Below, one piece after another: positions 15,870 through 26,132 of a stretch of 64,000 nt of DNA. The translations under genes and the position numbers were made by a program. Every line of letters begins with the position of its first letter. Within the stretch, counting starts at the first letter, position 1. The DNA lies in contig JAESPV010000081.1 in NCBI GenBank assembly GCA_016765495.1, positions 1 through 64,000 of the forward strand, in the 5' to 3' direction. This stretch comes from Desulfocapsa sp. (GTDB lineage: Bacteria; Desulfobacterota; Desulfobulbia; Desulfobulbales; Desulfocapsaceae). The notes below the pieces were generated by a model, which saw nothing but the letters and a program-made list of their open reading frames with translations, was not told the DNA's origin and did not search any database.

Positions 15870-17486
15870 TCAATTATGTTTCTGTTCGATTTCCTCAGAA
15901 ATCTCTTCCGATTCTTCTGTTTCTTCAACCTCATCCGCTAACTCATCTTCCGGATCTTTTGCTCCATTTCCATCAGATCCAAATAGGTGTATATACAGAA
16001 CACCTATGAGCACAAAGCACATGGGAACAGTCCAGATCAGTCCCAAACCAAGCGGAATGACAGAGACGACAAAGAGAAGAATCATCACCAGATACAGGCC
16101 AAACACTGTCCACCATTTCTTATGAATAGCTTTACGCGAAGTCTCAAGTGCTTCCCATGGCCCCATTCCTTTTTCAAGAATAAGTGGCAAGGTGAGTGCA
16201 TACCCAACCGAAAGATAGACCCCTGGAATAACAAGAAGAACAAAACCAATACCAATCAGAATGGTCTGAAGAACCACGGCAATGGTTATTGAAAGAACTT
16301 TTGAGAATCCGGCAAACACCATCTTCCAACTTACCCTCTGTTTAAGCACATGCCGGACACCAATAAGCATAATACCGCCGGTCATAAGCATGGACAGCCA
16401 GGATGTAATAAGCTGTAAACCGCCATTTACATATATGGCAACTGTCGGGTCGCCTCCTTTATAGAATTCCGGAAAAGCTACCACTCCCCCCAGGCTGACA
16501 CCAAAAATAACGGCATAGAGAAAGAGTACAGCCCCCCAAATAGAGGCCTTCGCCCCTTTGGTTTTCTGCCACGCTTCTTTGATAAGCTCGCCAACGGTGA
16601 AGTCTGTGCTGCCCGTGGAAGCTTCTGCATCTGTTTCATCTTCACCCTCACCTTCCCCGGCAGCTGCAACCCCGACTACCGCGGCTGTACCTGCACCTGC
16701 TGCTGCCATAATCATGTTATCATCTGTCCCAGCTTCGATCATTTCAGGCTGACAGATTCCACAGTACAGTTTAGAATCAACTTCCAGCATAAAATCGGGG
16801 TGTAATTTTTCACCACAAACCGAACAAGGTACCTGGGAGGATTCCTTTTCCTCTTCCAACATGATACTGATATCTTCAGTTTCTTCATCCGCAAGCTCTT
16901 CTGGAGCACAAAGAGCGCAATAGCGTAAAAATCCTACTGTTTCAAGAAAATCAGGATGTAATGACTCTCCACACCCTGAGCATATTTCCTGCTCATCGGG
17001 ATCTCCACCCTGTTCTTCTTCGAGAACAATTTCAAGATCTTCATCGTCCTCACCGTTGATCTCGTCCCCCATCAGGGCAAGAAGTTCATCGTCTTCAGTG
17101 GAAGTTCCCCCGCTATCGACTATGAACGTATTCTCTTCAGTGATTTCCAGAGTCTCTTCTTCCAAATCTTCTGCGTCAGTCTCTTCTTCAAGCAGACCAA
17201 GATGTTCTTCTTCAGACTCAGGTTGGCATAAAGCACAATAAAAATCAGAATCGACCTCCACCAGGAATTCAGATGCAAAGAGTTGACCACATGCCGAGCA
17301 CGTTTCCAGACTGTTCTCATCATCAGACAGAGTTTCCTGACCCACTACTTCAATATCATCATTCTCTGGAAGGATCTCCTCAGGAACAAGAAATACCTTG
17401 TTGCATTTTGGGCAACGCAGTTTTTTATTTGCAAGGGAATCATCTATGGAACCAGCCACCCCGCAATGGGGACAATCTATCTTCAT
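15870..17486 (-). CDS. Membrane protein with an array of zinc ribbons
   Basis: This is a 538-residue protein. Residues 1-38 are an MJ0042-type zinc finger (CPHC, CPKC). Three similar modules follow, each CxxCG...F...YCxxCxPE (about residues 60-95, 165-205, 215-250), separated by very acidic linkers of Glu and Asp. After an Ala- and Gly-rich segment comes a hydrophobic C-terminal half with about six membrane helices resembling the YciC/GlpF-like 'glycerophosphodiester phosphodiesterase membrane domain' group, ending in another acidic tail. No signal peptide is present, so the ribbons face the cytoplasm. Function is unknown; membrane-organising or nucleic-acid-tethering roles would be guesses. 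Confidence 0.8.
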   Translation of the reverse strand: MKIDCPHCGVAGSIDDSLANKKLRCPKCNKVFLVPEEILPENDDIEVVGQETLSDDENSLETCSACGQLFASEFLVEVDSDFYCALCQPESEEEHLGLLEEETDAEDLEEETLEITEENTFIVDSGGTSTEDDELLALMGDEINGEDDEDLEIVLEEEQGGDPDEQEICSGCGESLHPDFLETVGFLRYCALCAPEELADEETEDISIMLEEEKESSQVPCSVCGEKLHPDFMLEVDSKLYCGICQPEMIEAGTDDNMIMAAAGAGTAAVVGVAAAGEGEGEDETDAEASTGSTDFTVGELIKEAWQKTKGAKASIWGAVLFLYAVIFGVSLGGVVAFPEFYKGGDPTVAIYVNGGLQLITSWLSMLMTGGIMLIGVRHVLKQRVSWKMVFAGFSKVLSITIAVVLQTILIGIGFVLLVIPGVYLSVGYALTLPLILEKGMGPWEALETSRKAIHKKWWTVFGLYLVMILLFVVSVIPLGLGLIWTVPMCFVLIGVLYIHLFGSDGNGAKDPEDELADEVEETEESEEISEEIEQKHN

Positions 17487-17651
17487 GTACAGCCTCCACG
17501 GTCTTGGACTCTAACCTGAATAAAAATACGGTAAGAAGGAAATAAAACAGGTATATTGATAAAGTGTAGTACAGAACAACAGGTAAAATACAGGAAAAAC
17601 AACACTTCCACTTTATTTTTTGCATTTTTCTAAAATCACCCACATTTTACT

Positions 17652-18146
17652 ATGAAACTGATCCTCATTGCAGCAATGGCTAAAAACAGGGTTATCGGTA
17701 AAAACAATACGATTCCCTGGCACATCCCTGAAGAAATGCAGTTCTTTAAAAAAAGCACCATGGGGCACGCTGTGATTATGGGCCGAAAAACCTATGAATC
17801 CATCGCAACTCCACTGCCCGGGCGTTTTAATGTGGTGCTCAGTAGAAATATGTCTCTCCATATTCCCGGATATCAGTTTGCAAGCAACCTTCAAGAGGCC
17901 ATAGCCTGCTGTCGCAATCAGGAAAAAGCCTTCATCATTGGTGGGGGAACTTTATACGAAGAATCCATGGATCTGGCTGATTCCATTCTGCTCACAGTCC
18001 TTGACAGGGAATATGAGGGGGACACCTACTTTCCCAATATCCCTACAGAAACTTTCCAGCAGATTTCCAAAAAACGTATGGGAAAGAAAGATGCTTTTAC
18101 CATTTACAGATACCAGCGAAAAAACAATACCCCGCTATCCGGGTAA
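17652..18146 (+). CDS. folA: Dihydrofolate reductase
   Basis: This cytoplasmic enzyme reduces dihydrofolate to tetrahydrofolate with NADPH, supporting thymidylate and purine synthesis. The sequence starts LILIAAMAKNRVIGKNN and has the substrate-binding W-H-I-P-E-E-M and the NADPH-binding MGRKTYESI and IIGGGTLYEE motifs. Length (164) is typical. The acidic active-site residue is the Glu of IPEE. It is followed at 120 bp by HrpB in the same direction. Upstream is an AT-rich intergenic region facing the divergent zinc-ribbon gene. Confidence 0.95.
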   Translation: MKLILIAAMAKNRVIGKNNTIPWHIPEEMQFFKKSTMGHAVIMGRKTYESIATPLPGRFNVVLSRNMSLHIPGYQFASNLQEAIACCRNQEKAFIIGGGTLYEESMDLADSILLTVLDREYEGDTYFPNIPTETFQQISKKRMGKKDAFTIYRYQRKNNTPLSG

Positions 18147-18265
18147 TCCTAACGAGGAAAAAAGTCAGCGATTTTCTCCATTCACCAAAATGCCATCTTC
18201 TTTATTTATACCTTTCCCCATACCAATAGATTGAGAAGAGCCAAAAGCAGTGGTACTGTCAGGGA

Positions 18266-20752
18266 ATGATAAACAACCTGCCACACTTACCCATTCATGC
18301 AATACTGCCTGAACTTCATAATCATCTGGAAAAGCACCCATCTGTAATTCTTGCCGCAGAACCGGGTTCCGGTAAAACAACTATTGTTCCACTAACCCTG
18401 CCAGATACTCCATGGTTACAAAACCGGAAAATCATCATCCTGGAACCAAGACGCCTTGCGGCACGTTTTGCTGCAAAGCGAATGAGTAATCTCGCTGGAG
18501 ATACTGTGGGAGGTCTTGTCGGTTATCGCATTCGCTTTGACAAAAAGATCTGCTCAAGAACCCGTATTGAAGTAGTTACAGAAGGTATTTTCCTGCGGAT
18601 GATTCAAAACGACCCTGAACTGAAAGGAATAGGACTCGTTATTTTTGATGAATTTCATATCAGATCAATTAATTCCGACCTGGCACTGGCCCTGTGCCTT
18701 GATGTTCAGGAACTGCGTGATGATCTGAAGATACTGATAATGTCTGCTACCATGGACAGCATACGGGTATCGCAACTTATGAACAAAGCACCAATCATCA
18801 CAGGTGAAGGACGATGTTTTCCTGTGGAGACAATCTATCTTTCCCGTCCTTCCAGTGATTATCTCGTTCCCCGTACAGTAAAAAGTATCCATCGTGCCAT
18901 GGCAGAACAGGACGGTGATATTCTGGTGTTTCTACCTGGTGCCGGTGAGATTAAAGCTGTGCAACGGCAGATTGAAGGCAACATCCATTGTTTGCCTCTT
19001 TATGGAGACCTGCCCCTGGAAAAACAGGATCTGGTTTTTGCAGCAACTGATAAAAGGCGGCTTATCCTGGCCACACCCATCGCCGAAACAAGCCTCACCA
19101 TTGAAGGAGTTTCCGTTGTTATTGATTCCGGGCTTATGAAAACCCCAAAGTTTTCTCCTGCAAGTGGCCTAACAGCACTCCATACCGTTTCGATATCAAA
19201 AGCATCCGCTGAGCAGCGCGCCGGACGTGCCGGAAGACTTGAACCCGGCATCTGCTATCGCCTATGGACAAAAAATGAAGATTACTCAATGGCCAATTTC
19301 CTTCCCCCTGAGATTTCAGGGGCAGATCTTGCGCCACTGCTTCTTGAAACCCTGCAATGGGGTGTAAAAGATCCCGGTGAACTTGCCTGGCTTGATCCCC
19401 CGGGAAGTGGACAGGTAAAGCAGGCACAAAACCTTCTTCGCAAGCTTGGAGCAATTGATCGCAGAGGAAGACTGAGCAGACAGGGAAAAGAGATAGCAGC
19501 GCTCCCGCTACATCCACGCCTTGCACTTATGCTATTATATGGCCGGGACACAGGACAAGTCACCCTTGCCTGCCGTCTTGCTGCACTCTTACAAAACCGT
19601 GACCTGTTTCGCAGAAGTGACGAACAGATAAGCACAGACATTGAAGAACGTCTTGAAATTTTACGCCTGTTTGATCAAAAACAAACCGGGGCAATTCGTG
19701 CAAGAGGTGCAGACCCGTCCCTTTGCAGACGTATCCTTCGAGAGGCTGATCAATACCTGCGACTACTCAGAACGAAAAATCAGGAACAGAACTTTCGGGA
19801 AGCGGGTAATCTGTTAGCCGTTGCCTATCCTGATCGTATTGCAAAAAAGAGTTCCGGGGCGGGTCAACTTCTGCTGTCTTCCGGGCGGGGGGTTGTGCTT
19901 TCACCTCACGACCCTCTGCAGCGGGCTGATTTTTTAGTTGCAGCAAATGTATACGACGGAGAAAAACAGGGTAGAATTGTCCTTGCTGCTGAACTCTCCC
20001 TTGAAGAGATTGTCTCTCACCATGGCCACCTGCTAACCAAAGACGATAAGGTGGAATGGAAGAACTCTAAAGTTGAAGCGGTATCTATTCTTTCCCTTGG
20101 CAGTCTTGAAATAAAAAAAGAGCCGCTTCAGGATAGTGATCCCATGGGTATTCAACAATGTCTCATTCAGGGTATTCAGAGCACTGGAATCAACTGCCTG
20201 AACTGGCAGAAAAAAAGCCGTGATTTTCAAGCAAAAATGCAAACTGCTCATGAATTTTATCCAGAAAAATGGCCGGACATTTCAGATGAAACACTTCTGA
20301 AAAGTCTCTCCTGGCTTGAGCCATATCTTGGTTCCATGTCAAGTCTTGCGCAACTTCATAAACTTGATCTGCACACCATACTCCTGTCACAGCTCTCCTG
20401 GCAGGAACAGCAGGAACTTGATCGTCTGTTTCCAGACCATCTTCTTGTCCCCAGTGGCACACGAATAAAACTTCGATACACACCGGGAAAGGCACCTGTT
20501 CTTGCTGTGCGCATTCAGGAGATGTTTGGCACAACAGAGACGCCAGCAGTTTGTAACGGCAAGCTCCCCGTAATTATCCACCTTTTATCCCCTGCCCGAC
20601 GTCCCGTTCAGGTAACTGCTGACCTGAATTCCTTCTGGAAGAACACCTACCCGGAAGTTAAAAAAGAACTTGCCGGCCGCTACCCTAAACATTACTGGCC
20701 CGATAACCCTCTGGATGCCCCGGCAACAGCACGTTGTAAACCCCGCCGTTAG
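18266..20752 (+). CDS. hrpB: ATP-dependent RNA helicase-like protein HrpB
   Basis: This is an 828-residue DEAH-family helicase of the HrpB type, commonly annotated as an ATP-dependent helicase of unclear cellular role. Walker A is GSGKT (residues 34-38), the Walker B variant is DEFH (128-131), motif III is SAT and motif VI is QRAGRAGR near residue 318. The helicase-associated and HrpB C-terminal domains follow and account for the long tail, including the ATARCKPRR end. Length agrees with the family. It is probably transcribed with or just after folA and ends convergent to the antiporter operon. Confidence 0.95.
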   Translation: MINNLPHLPIHAILPELHNHLEKHPSVILAAEPGSGKTTIVPLTLPDTPWLQNRKIIILEPRRLAARFAAKRMSNLAGDTVGGLVGYRIRFDKKICSRTRIEVVTEGIFLRMIQNDPELKGIGLVIFDEFHIRSINSDLALALCLDVQELRDDLKILIMSATMDSIRVSQLMNKAPIITGEGRCFPVETIYLSRPSSDYLVPRTVKSIHRAMAEQDGDILVFLPGAGEIKAVQRQIEGNIHCLPLYGDLPLEKQDLVFAATDKRRLILATPIAETSLTIEGVSVVIDSGLMKTPKFSPASGLTALHTVSISKASAEQRAGRAGRLEPGICYRLWTKNEDYSMANFLPPEISGADLAPLLLETLQWGVKDPGELAWLDPPGSGQVKQAQNLLRKLGAIDRRGRLSRQGKEIAALPLHPRLALMLLYGRDTGQVTLACRLAALLQNRDLFRRSDEQISTDIEERLEILRLFDQKQTGAIRARGADPSLCRRILREADQYLRLLRTKNQEQNFREAGNLLAVAYPDRIAKKSSGAGQLLLSSGRGVVLSPHDPLQRADFLVAANVYDGEKQGRIVLAAELSLEEIVSHHGHLLTKDDKVEWKNSKVEAVSILSLGSLEIKKEPLQDSDPMGIQQCLIQGIQSTGINCLNWQKKSRDFQAKMQTAHEFYPEKWPDISDETLLKSLSWLEPYLGSMSSLAQLHKLDLHTILLSQLSWQEQQELDRLFPDHLLVPSGTRIKLRYTPGKAPVLAVRIQEMFGTTETPAVCNGKLPVIIHLLSPARRPVQVTADLNSFWKNTYPEVKKELAGRYPKHYWPDNPLDAPATARCKPRR

Positions 20753-20808
20753 GATTTGAACCTGTTTTTATCTTTTTTGTTTTGTCATGTGAACAGTTGA
20801 TCACGTGA

Positions 20809-22614
20809 CTACCAGATAACAAAAAGCAGCAAATAAGCCAGAGTACATAGAGCAGTACAGCCTATGGAAAAATTGGCCAGGGTAAATTTACGGATAAATT
20901 TGCCGGCCAGAACATCTTGATCCTTATAACTGATGCCGCTGAGTGCCCAGACTGGCCTGACAAAGAGTAGGCAGAACCTGGCTGAGCCATCTGCAAAGAA
21001 ATCTGCAAGGCGACCGGTCATTCCCTGGGCGATGATAGTATTCGCAACTCTATTGATGCTATTGAATCCCCTGCTAATACCCTCGTTAATAAAATACCCT
21101 CCCCTGCGGTAAAACCAGTCAAAATCAAGAGCTATGGTATTGGTCCGCTTTAGCATTGGCAAGAAGAGAAAAAAGACCAGTCCGGAAAAGGCGAGAAGCT
21201 GCACCTGTGTCACAACATGAGCAAAATGGTGGATGTAGATTTCATAAAAGGTATAGGGCATGACCTGTTTGACCAACTCAGAATTCGGAAGGATATTGTA
21301 AAGTCTTTCCGGAAACATCCCCAGATAGATACAGAGGAAGGAGAGAAATGCCATGGCCGCCAGCATGCTTTTCGGGGCTTCCTTGGGTCGCATCCCCTTG
21401 TCCTTGGCAAAAAAGACAAAATAGGGGAATTTGATGCCAGCATGGAGAAAAACACCGGCAGAAGCGATTTCAAGCACCAGCCAGACCCAGAACAAGTGAG
21501 AGTCTGCCGCCGCAGCAATGATAATGGTCTTGCTTGTAAAGCCGGAAGTTAACGGCACGGCCGAGATGGCCAGTGCCCCTACACAGCCAAACACCAGCGT
21601 CCACGGCATGGAGTTGTACAGTCCGCCGAGATCCGTACACTTGCTCTTGCCGGTTCGGTATAAGACGGCCCCAGCACTCATCCATAACAGAGCCTTGTAG
21701 ATAATATGACAAAAGGCATGGGCCACAGCACCGCTTAAGGCCAGGGAGGTGCCAATACCCACAGCGCAGACCATGAATCCCACCTGATTGATAATGGAAA
21801 AGGCCAGAATACGACGCATGTCGTTTTCCAGGAGTGCATAAATAATCCCGTACACACTCATGGCACAGCCAAGTACGATAAGGATATCCCAACCGGCAAA
21901 GCCGCGTAACAGGACGTAGACTGCTGTTTTTGAGGTGTAGGCGCTGAGGATAACCCCGCCCAACACGGTTGATTCCGGGTAGGCATCAGGCAGCCAGGAT
22001 GAAAAGGGCATGGCTGCGGCATTGACCAGGACACCCGCCAGAATTAACCAGCTGCCCATGGTGGCCATTTCAGAATCAAAGGCATCGAAACCTATGGAAC
22101 CGGTTTGATGGATCGTTAAAATAATTCCGGCCAGCAGAACCAGGCCGCCAAAGATATGCACCAGTATATAGCGGAAGGAGGCCTGATAGCTTTTCTTCGT
22201 CTTTCTCCCAAGGATCAGATACACCGAGGTTACAGCCATCACCTCCCAAAAGATATAGAGGGTGATAAGATCACCGGCAAAGACCACCATCAGGGAACTG
22301 CCAATATAGAGCAGAGCACTGACGAACTGGGTAGAATTCTTCTCGTAAAACCCATACAAAAAGGCGGCAAAGGCACTCAGGGTGAAGATATAGCCGAAGG
22401 CTTTGGACCATTTGTCGACCCGTAAGGTCTGCAGTTCAAAATCTGCCAGATGAAATGACAGGCTGGCAGCCATGTCCAGTTGACCGATGTGCCAGAAGGT
22501 CAGGGCTGGCAGAGCAATGACATACCAGTTCTTCACCTTGCCAGGTAGGAAGGGAACCAATAAGGCTCCCAGGATTAAAAGGAGACCGGGGGGCAAATTA
22601 TTTATCAGCGTCAT
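20809..22614 (-). CDS. Antiporter/complex I-like NuoL/MrpA-type membrane subunit
   Basis: This inner-membrane protein of 601 residues has about 14-16 helices of the proton-conducting antiporter family. The conserved lysine and glutamate helices are visible around LYIFWEVMAVTSVYLI (the Glu of the FWE motif) and HAFCHIIYKALLWMSAG. A C-terminal extension (about 480-601) includes an amphipathic stretch and a last helix. It is the last gene of the Mrp-type operon and overlaps the small upstream gene by 17 bases; GGAGAGG precedes the ATG. It probably supplies one of three ion-translocating modules. Confidence 0.9.
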   Translation of the reverse strand: MTLINNLPPGLLLILGALLVPFLPGKVKNWYVIALPALTFWHIGQLDMAASLSFHLADFELQTLRVDKWSKAFGYIFTLSAFAAFLYGFYEKNSTQFVSALLYIGSSLMVVFAGDLITLYIFWEVMAVTSVYLILGRKTKKSYQASFRYILVHIFGGLVLLAGIILTIHQTGSIGFDAFDSEMATMGSWLILAGVLVNAAAMPFSSWLPDAYPESTVLGGVILSAYTSKTAVYVLLRGFAGWDILIVLGCAMSVYGIIYALLENDMRRILAFSIINQVGFMVCAVGIGTSLALSGAVAHAFCHIIYKALLWMSAGAVLYRTGKSKCTDLGGLYNSMPWTLVFGCVGALAISAVPLTSGFTSKTIIIAAAADSHLFWVWLVLEIASAGVFLHAGIKFPYFVFFAKDKGMRPKEAPKSMLAAMAFLSFLCIYLGMFPERLYNILPNSELVKQVMPYTFYEIYIHHFAHVVTQVQLLAFSGLVFFLFLPMLKRTNTIALDFDWFYRRGGYFINEGISRGFNSINRVANTIIAQGMTGRLADFFADGSARFCLLFVRPVWALSGISYKDQDVLAGKFIRKFTLANFSIGCTALCTLAYLLLFVIW

Positions 22615-22858
22615 AATAATCCTCTCCTTTTTTCAGGAAAAATCCGACGAGCTTAGCAAGCAAAATACTGCAGGAGCAGGCAATAAAACCAAGGAGCCCA
22701 TAAAAGCCAAAAAAATCTTCCTGGGGAAAATGGACTTTTCGCTGAATAAAAAACTCGAGCAGCAGGGAGAGAATACATATAGCCCACAGCAGTCGCCAGA
22801 GCATTTTCTTCGTCTTTGGCTGATCAAAATATCCTAATTTAATATCCGTCTCCGGCAT
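22598..22858 (-). CDS. Small two-helix membrane protein of the antiporter operon
   Basis: This 86-residue protein has two predicted membrane helices (about residues 20-38 and 48-72) and charged ends. It has no assigned family from sequence alone. It sits between the second MrpD-like gene and the NuoL-like gene and overlaps the latter, so it is likely an accessory subunit of the same complex. The position recalls small proteins of membrane-bound hydrogenase and antiporter operons; that comparison is inference. Confidence 0.7.
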   Translation of the reverse strand: MPETDIKLGYFDQPKTKKMLWRLLWAICILSLLLEFFIQRKVHFPQEDFFGFYGLLGFIACSCSILLAKLVGFFLKKGEDYYDADK

Positions 22859-22966
22859 GTTTAACTCCTTTTAACAAGCAGTGAAGAGTTCAGAACTGGT
22901 CATCGCCCCTTTTATTTCTTTCACTACTCTATTCCTCTATTTTTCCAATCAGGCCCTTTGTCCAAT

Positions 22967-23010
22967 TTAGGAACGAATACAACACAACGTTACCATCTCA
23001 CTTGCCCTTT
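22967..23010. repeat. Palindromic intergenic repeat, copy H (one end)
   Basis: TTAGGAACGAATAC, then CATCTCACTTGCCCTT, matches the left half and inner block of the copy at 60602 (GGAACGTATAC, CATCTC, CTTGCCCTT). The right terminal end is absent or diverged. Confidence 0.5.
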
Positions 23011-23015
23011 GCTCT

Positions 23016-24506
23016 TTACCTTCCACTCATCATAACCTGGGCAAAGCCGAGAAAGATGGAGGGGTAAAAGAATAAGATCACGGTCATTGTTGCCGTTATT
23101 GCAGGTGGCAACCAGCACCAGAGTGGCGCTTCATTGATCTTGTTTTCAAAGAGGGACTCTTCCTCTGTACAGAAAAAAGCCTTGTAGACAATGGGGAGGA
23201 AGTAGGCGGCATTGAGAAACGAACTGATCAAATAGACAGCCAGGACCCAAGCCATGTCGGCTTCCAAGGCACCACGAACCATAAACAACTTACTGATCAG
23301 TCCCCCTGCTGGTGGCAGGCCGATGATACTTAATGACCCCACGAAAAAAGCAAACATGGTAAAGGGCATTTGCCTACCAATACCCACCATCTCGCTGATA
23401 TATTTTTTTCCGGTGGCTACAAAAATGGCCCCGGCACAGAAAAACAGGGTGATCTTACCAAAGGCGTGCATGCCAATATGAGTCATGCCGCCTTCAACCC
23501 CCAGTTTTGAGGCAAGTCCAATGCCAAGAATGATATACGCTAATTGCCCCACCGTGGAAAAGGCCAGCCGCCTCTTTAAATTGTCCTGGGAGAGGGCGAT
23601 AAGCGATGAAACAAGCACCGTAAAAGAGGCAATGACACAGACGATGGTGTTGAGATTTTGACTGGCCAAGAGATCAATACCAAAAATACCTGTCAAAACT
23701 CTGCCAATGCTGAAAACACCTACTTTGACCACGGCCACAGCATGTAACAGAGCACTTACCGGAGTTGGCGCCACCATGGCGCCGGGCAGCCATGAATGGA
23801 AGGGCATCAGCCCGGCCTTGGAAAAGCCAAAGATAAACATGAGGAGTAAAGCGACCAACATTCCCTTTGATACCCCTTCCGGGAAAACCCCCATCGCATC
23901 AAAATCCAGGGTTCCGGTAATGGAGTAAGTGATCAACATGGCGGGCAGAGCCAGGCCAATGGATGTAGAAAGCAGATAGGTCAGGTATTTCCGGCCTCCT
24001 CCCCTGGCCTCTTTGTCCTGATGATGGGTTACCAGGGGGTAGGTGGATAGGGAAAGCAACTCATAAAAAAGGTAGAGGGTCAGGAGGTTTCCGCTGAAGG
24101 CCACCCCAAGGGTGGATGACAGGGCCAGGGCAAAAAAACAGAAGTAACGGGTTTGGGCATGTTCTTTTTCTGCTCGCATATAGCCGATGGAGTAGATGGA
24201 GGTAACGATCCACAGCGACGAGGCCACGATGGCAAAGAGCATCCCAAAGCCGTCAACGGTAAAAGAAAGGGAAATCCCGGGTAAAATTTTCCACAGTTCA
24301 TAGGTGTGGGTATTACCGTCCAAAATCCAGCCGGCCATGGAAAGAACCAGGAGCAACTTGATACCGCCGGCCAGAAAGGTCCAAAATTCGCGCAAGTTTG
24401 GTTTGCTCCCGCTTACGGCAATCAGGGGGACAGCCACAAGAGAGGTCAGGATGGCCAGAAGGGGAGTGGCTTCTAGAAAAGGTATTTGTTCCATATTCGT
24501 GACCAT
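23016..24506 (-). CDS. Mrp-type antiporter subunit D (first downstream copy)
   Basis: This 496-residue inner-membrane protein has about 14 helices, homologous to MrpD/NuoM/NuoN. Characteristic motifs are LYLFYELLSLSTYPLV (conserved Glu in helix 5), SKAGLMPFHSWLPGAMVAPTPVSA and MHAFGKITLFFCAGAI. It is one of three large antiporter-like subunits in the operon. The start is uncertain between the listed ATG and an ATG four codons later. It is separated from the preceding mrpD-like gene by 90 bases, the largest gap inside the operon. Confidence 0.92.
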   Translation of the reverse strand: MVTNMEQIPFLEATPLLAILTSLVAVPLIAVSGSKPNLREFWTFLAGGIKLLLVLSMAGWILDGNTHTYELWKILPGISLSFTVDGFGMLFAIVASSLWIVTSIYSIGYMRAEKEHAQTRYFCFFALALSSTLGVAFSGNLLTLYLFYELLSLSTYPLVTHHQDKEARGGGRKYLTYLLSTSIGLALPAMLITYSITGTLDFDAMGVFPEGVSKGMLVALLLMFIFGFSKAGLMPFHSWLPGAMVAPTPVSALLHAVAVVKVGVFSIGRVLTGIFGIDLLASQNLNTIVCVIASFTVLVSSLIALSQDNLKRRLAFSTVGQLAYIILGIGLASKLGVEGGMTHIGMHAFGKITLFFCAGAIFVATGKKYISEMVGIGRQMPFTMFAFFVGSLSIIGLPPAGGLISKLFMVRGALEADMAWVLAVYLISSFLNAAYFLPIVYKAFFCTEEESLFENKINEAPLWCWLPPAITATMTVILFFYPSIFLGFAQVMMSGR

Positions 24507-24596
24507 AACCTGGAGAAGTTACGGTAAAATGTCTGAATTAAGGGTTGTAATAAGTTGCCCGTAAGGTGGACTCTCATATCTCAAGGTTAAGCATTT

Positions 24597-26132
24597 TTAA
24601 AAGAGTCCCGGCGGGATGGAGGGACGAATCAGACCGTTGATAATATCCTTACTGTAGAGACCTATTAACAGCAGAGAGAAGGCGGTGATCACCATGGGCA
24701 GGAGCATGGATAAGGGTGCTTCAGCCACAAGCACTTTTACGTCATGGTGTCCAGACTTTTTCTCTTTGCTGAAATCAGGGAAAAATCCCGTTTCGATAAT
24801 GCGGAAGAAAATTATGGCATTTATCAGACTGGAGAAGAGCAAGGCTCCCAGGAAGAACCATTGCCCCGCCTCATAAGCCCCAGTCACCAGGTACCACTTG
24901 CTGAAAAATCCGCAGGTTGGCGGGATACCAATCATGGCAAAAGCGCCAACCACAAAAACGGTGGCGGTGATGGGCATCTTTCTGAAAATACCGCGCATTG
25001 ATTCCAGGCTTGAATCGCCTGTTTTATAGGTTACGGCGCCAAGGGCCATAAATACGCATAAGGTCATCATACCGTCTGCGAGAATATGGTAAACGGCACC
25101 GATATACCCATTTGCGTTTCCCAGCCAGGCTCCGCCCACCATATAGCCGACTTCTGCAATAACGATGTAGGTGAGCATCCGCTTAAGATTTTTTTGGCCA
25201 AGGGCAGAAATGGAGCCAAAAACAATCGCCACGGCAGCCATGGGCACCACCAGATTCTGCCATCCCAGAGTAACGAAAACATAGTTGGCGCTAAACACAG
25301 AAAACATCAAGCGAACCATCATATAGACGGACACCTTGGTCATCAGGGGGGCAATCAGGCAACTGGAGGTGTTGGAGGCCAGTGTATAGGCGTTGGGCAA
25401 CCAGCCATGGAGAGGAAAAAAGGCCATCTTTACCCAAATTCCCACCATAATCATGGCAAAGGCAATGGTAATGGACGTTGATTGATGCATGCTAAGCAAA
25501 TCGAGAATTCCATGCAAATCGGCCATATTCAGAGAGCCGGTCTTGGCGTAGAGATAACCGACGCCGAGAAGATAGAAACTGGCACCAATGGTGCCCATAA
25601 TCAGATATTTAAAGGTAGCAAAATAGGATCTGCCCCGACCGAGCGCCAGCAGGCCGTAGGAAGCAAGGGCAGCGATTTCCAATGATACATAGAGATTGAA
25701 GGCGTCCCCCGTGGCTGTCATAGCTAACAGGCCGGAAATCAGTAGGCAGTACAGAGTGTAGTAGTTCGGAACCCGTTGTGGCACTCGTTCCTGCTCTGTT
25801 CTAAAGGGCACTTCTGCCGGGACGGTTCTTTTCGAATATAGCCCCACAAGGAGAGCCACCCCGGATACCATGCACAGAACCATACTGCTCAAGTGATCAA
25901 TCACCAGTTCAATACCATGGGGAGCAGGCCAGCCTCCGAGGTAATAATGGATTTTTTCACCTGTGGCGAGCACCTGATTTAAGGCGCCCAGGGCTGCGGC
26001 AAAGGTTCCTGCCATTCCCAGAACAAGCAGATAAAAACAGAGGGTATCGTTTTTCCGTCCAAAAATGGAGATGGCCAAGGCCATAAAGAGTGGAATTGCA
26101 ATAATGAGGATGGGAAGTTGGCTTTGTATCAT
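24597..26132 (-). CDS. Mrp-type antiporter subunit D (second copy)
   Basis: This 511-residue protein has about 14 helices of the proton-conducting antiporter family. The motifs LYVSLEIAALASYGLLAL, KMAFFPLHGWLPNAYTLA and YHILADGMMTLCVFMALGA place the conserved Glu, Lys and His residues. It is a distinct paralogue from the 23016 gene. It overlaps mrpC by four bases (ATGA), showing translational coupling. Together with MrpC it should form the core ion path of the Mrp complex. Confidence 0.92.
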   Translation of the reverse strand: MIQSQLPILIIAIPLFMALAISIFGRKNDTLCFYLLVLGMAGTFAAALGALNQVLATGEKIHYYLGGWPAPHGIELVIDHLSSMVLCMVSGVALLVGLYSKRTVPAEVPFRTEQERVPQRVPNYYTLYCLLISGLLAMTATGDAFNLYVSLEIAALASYGLLALGRGRSYFATFKYLIMGTIGASFYLLGVGYLYAKTGSLNMADLHGILDLLSMHQSTSITIAFAMIMVGIWVKMAFFPLHGWLPNAYTLASNTSSCLIAPLMTKVSVYMMVRLMFSVFSANYVFVTLGWQNLVVPMAAVAIVFGSISALGQKNLKRMLTYIVIAEVGYMVGGAWLGNANGYIGAVYHILADGMMTLCVFMALGAVTYKTGDSSLESMRGIFRKMPITATVFVVGAFAMIGIPPTCGFFSKWYLVTGAYEAGQWFFLGALLFSSLINAIIFFRIIETGFFPDFSKEKKSGHHDVKVLVAEAPLSMLLPMVITAFSLLLIGLYSKDIINGLIRPSIPPGLF

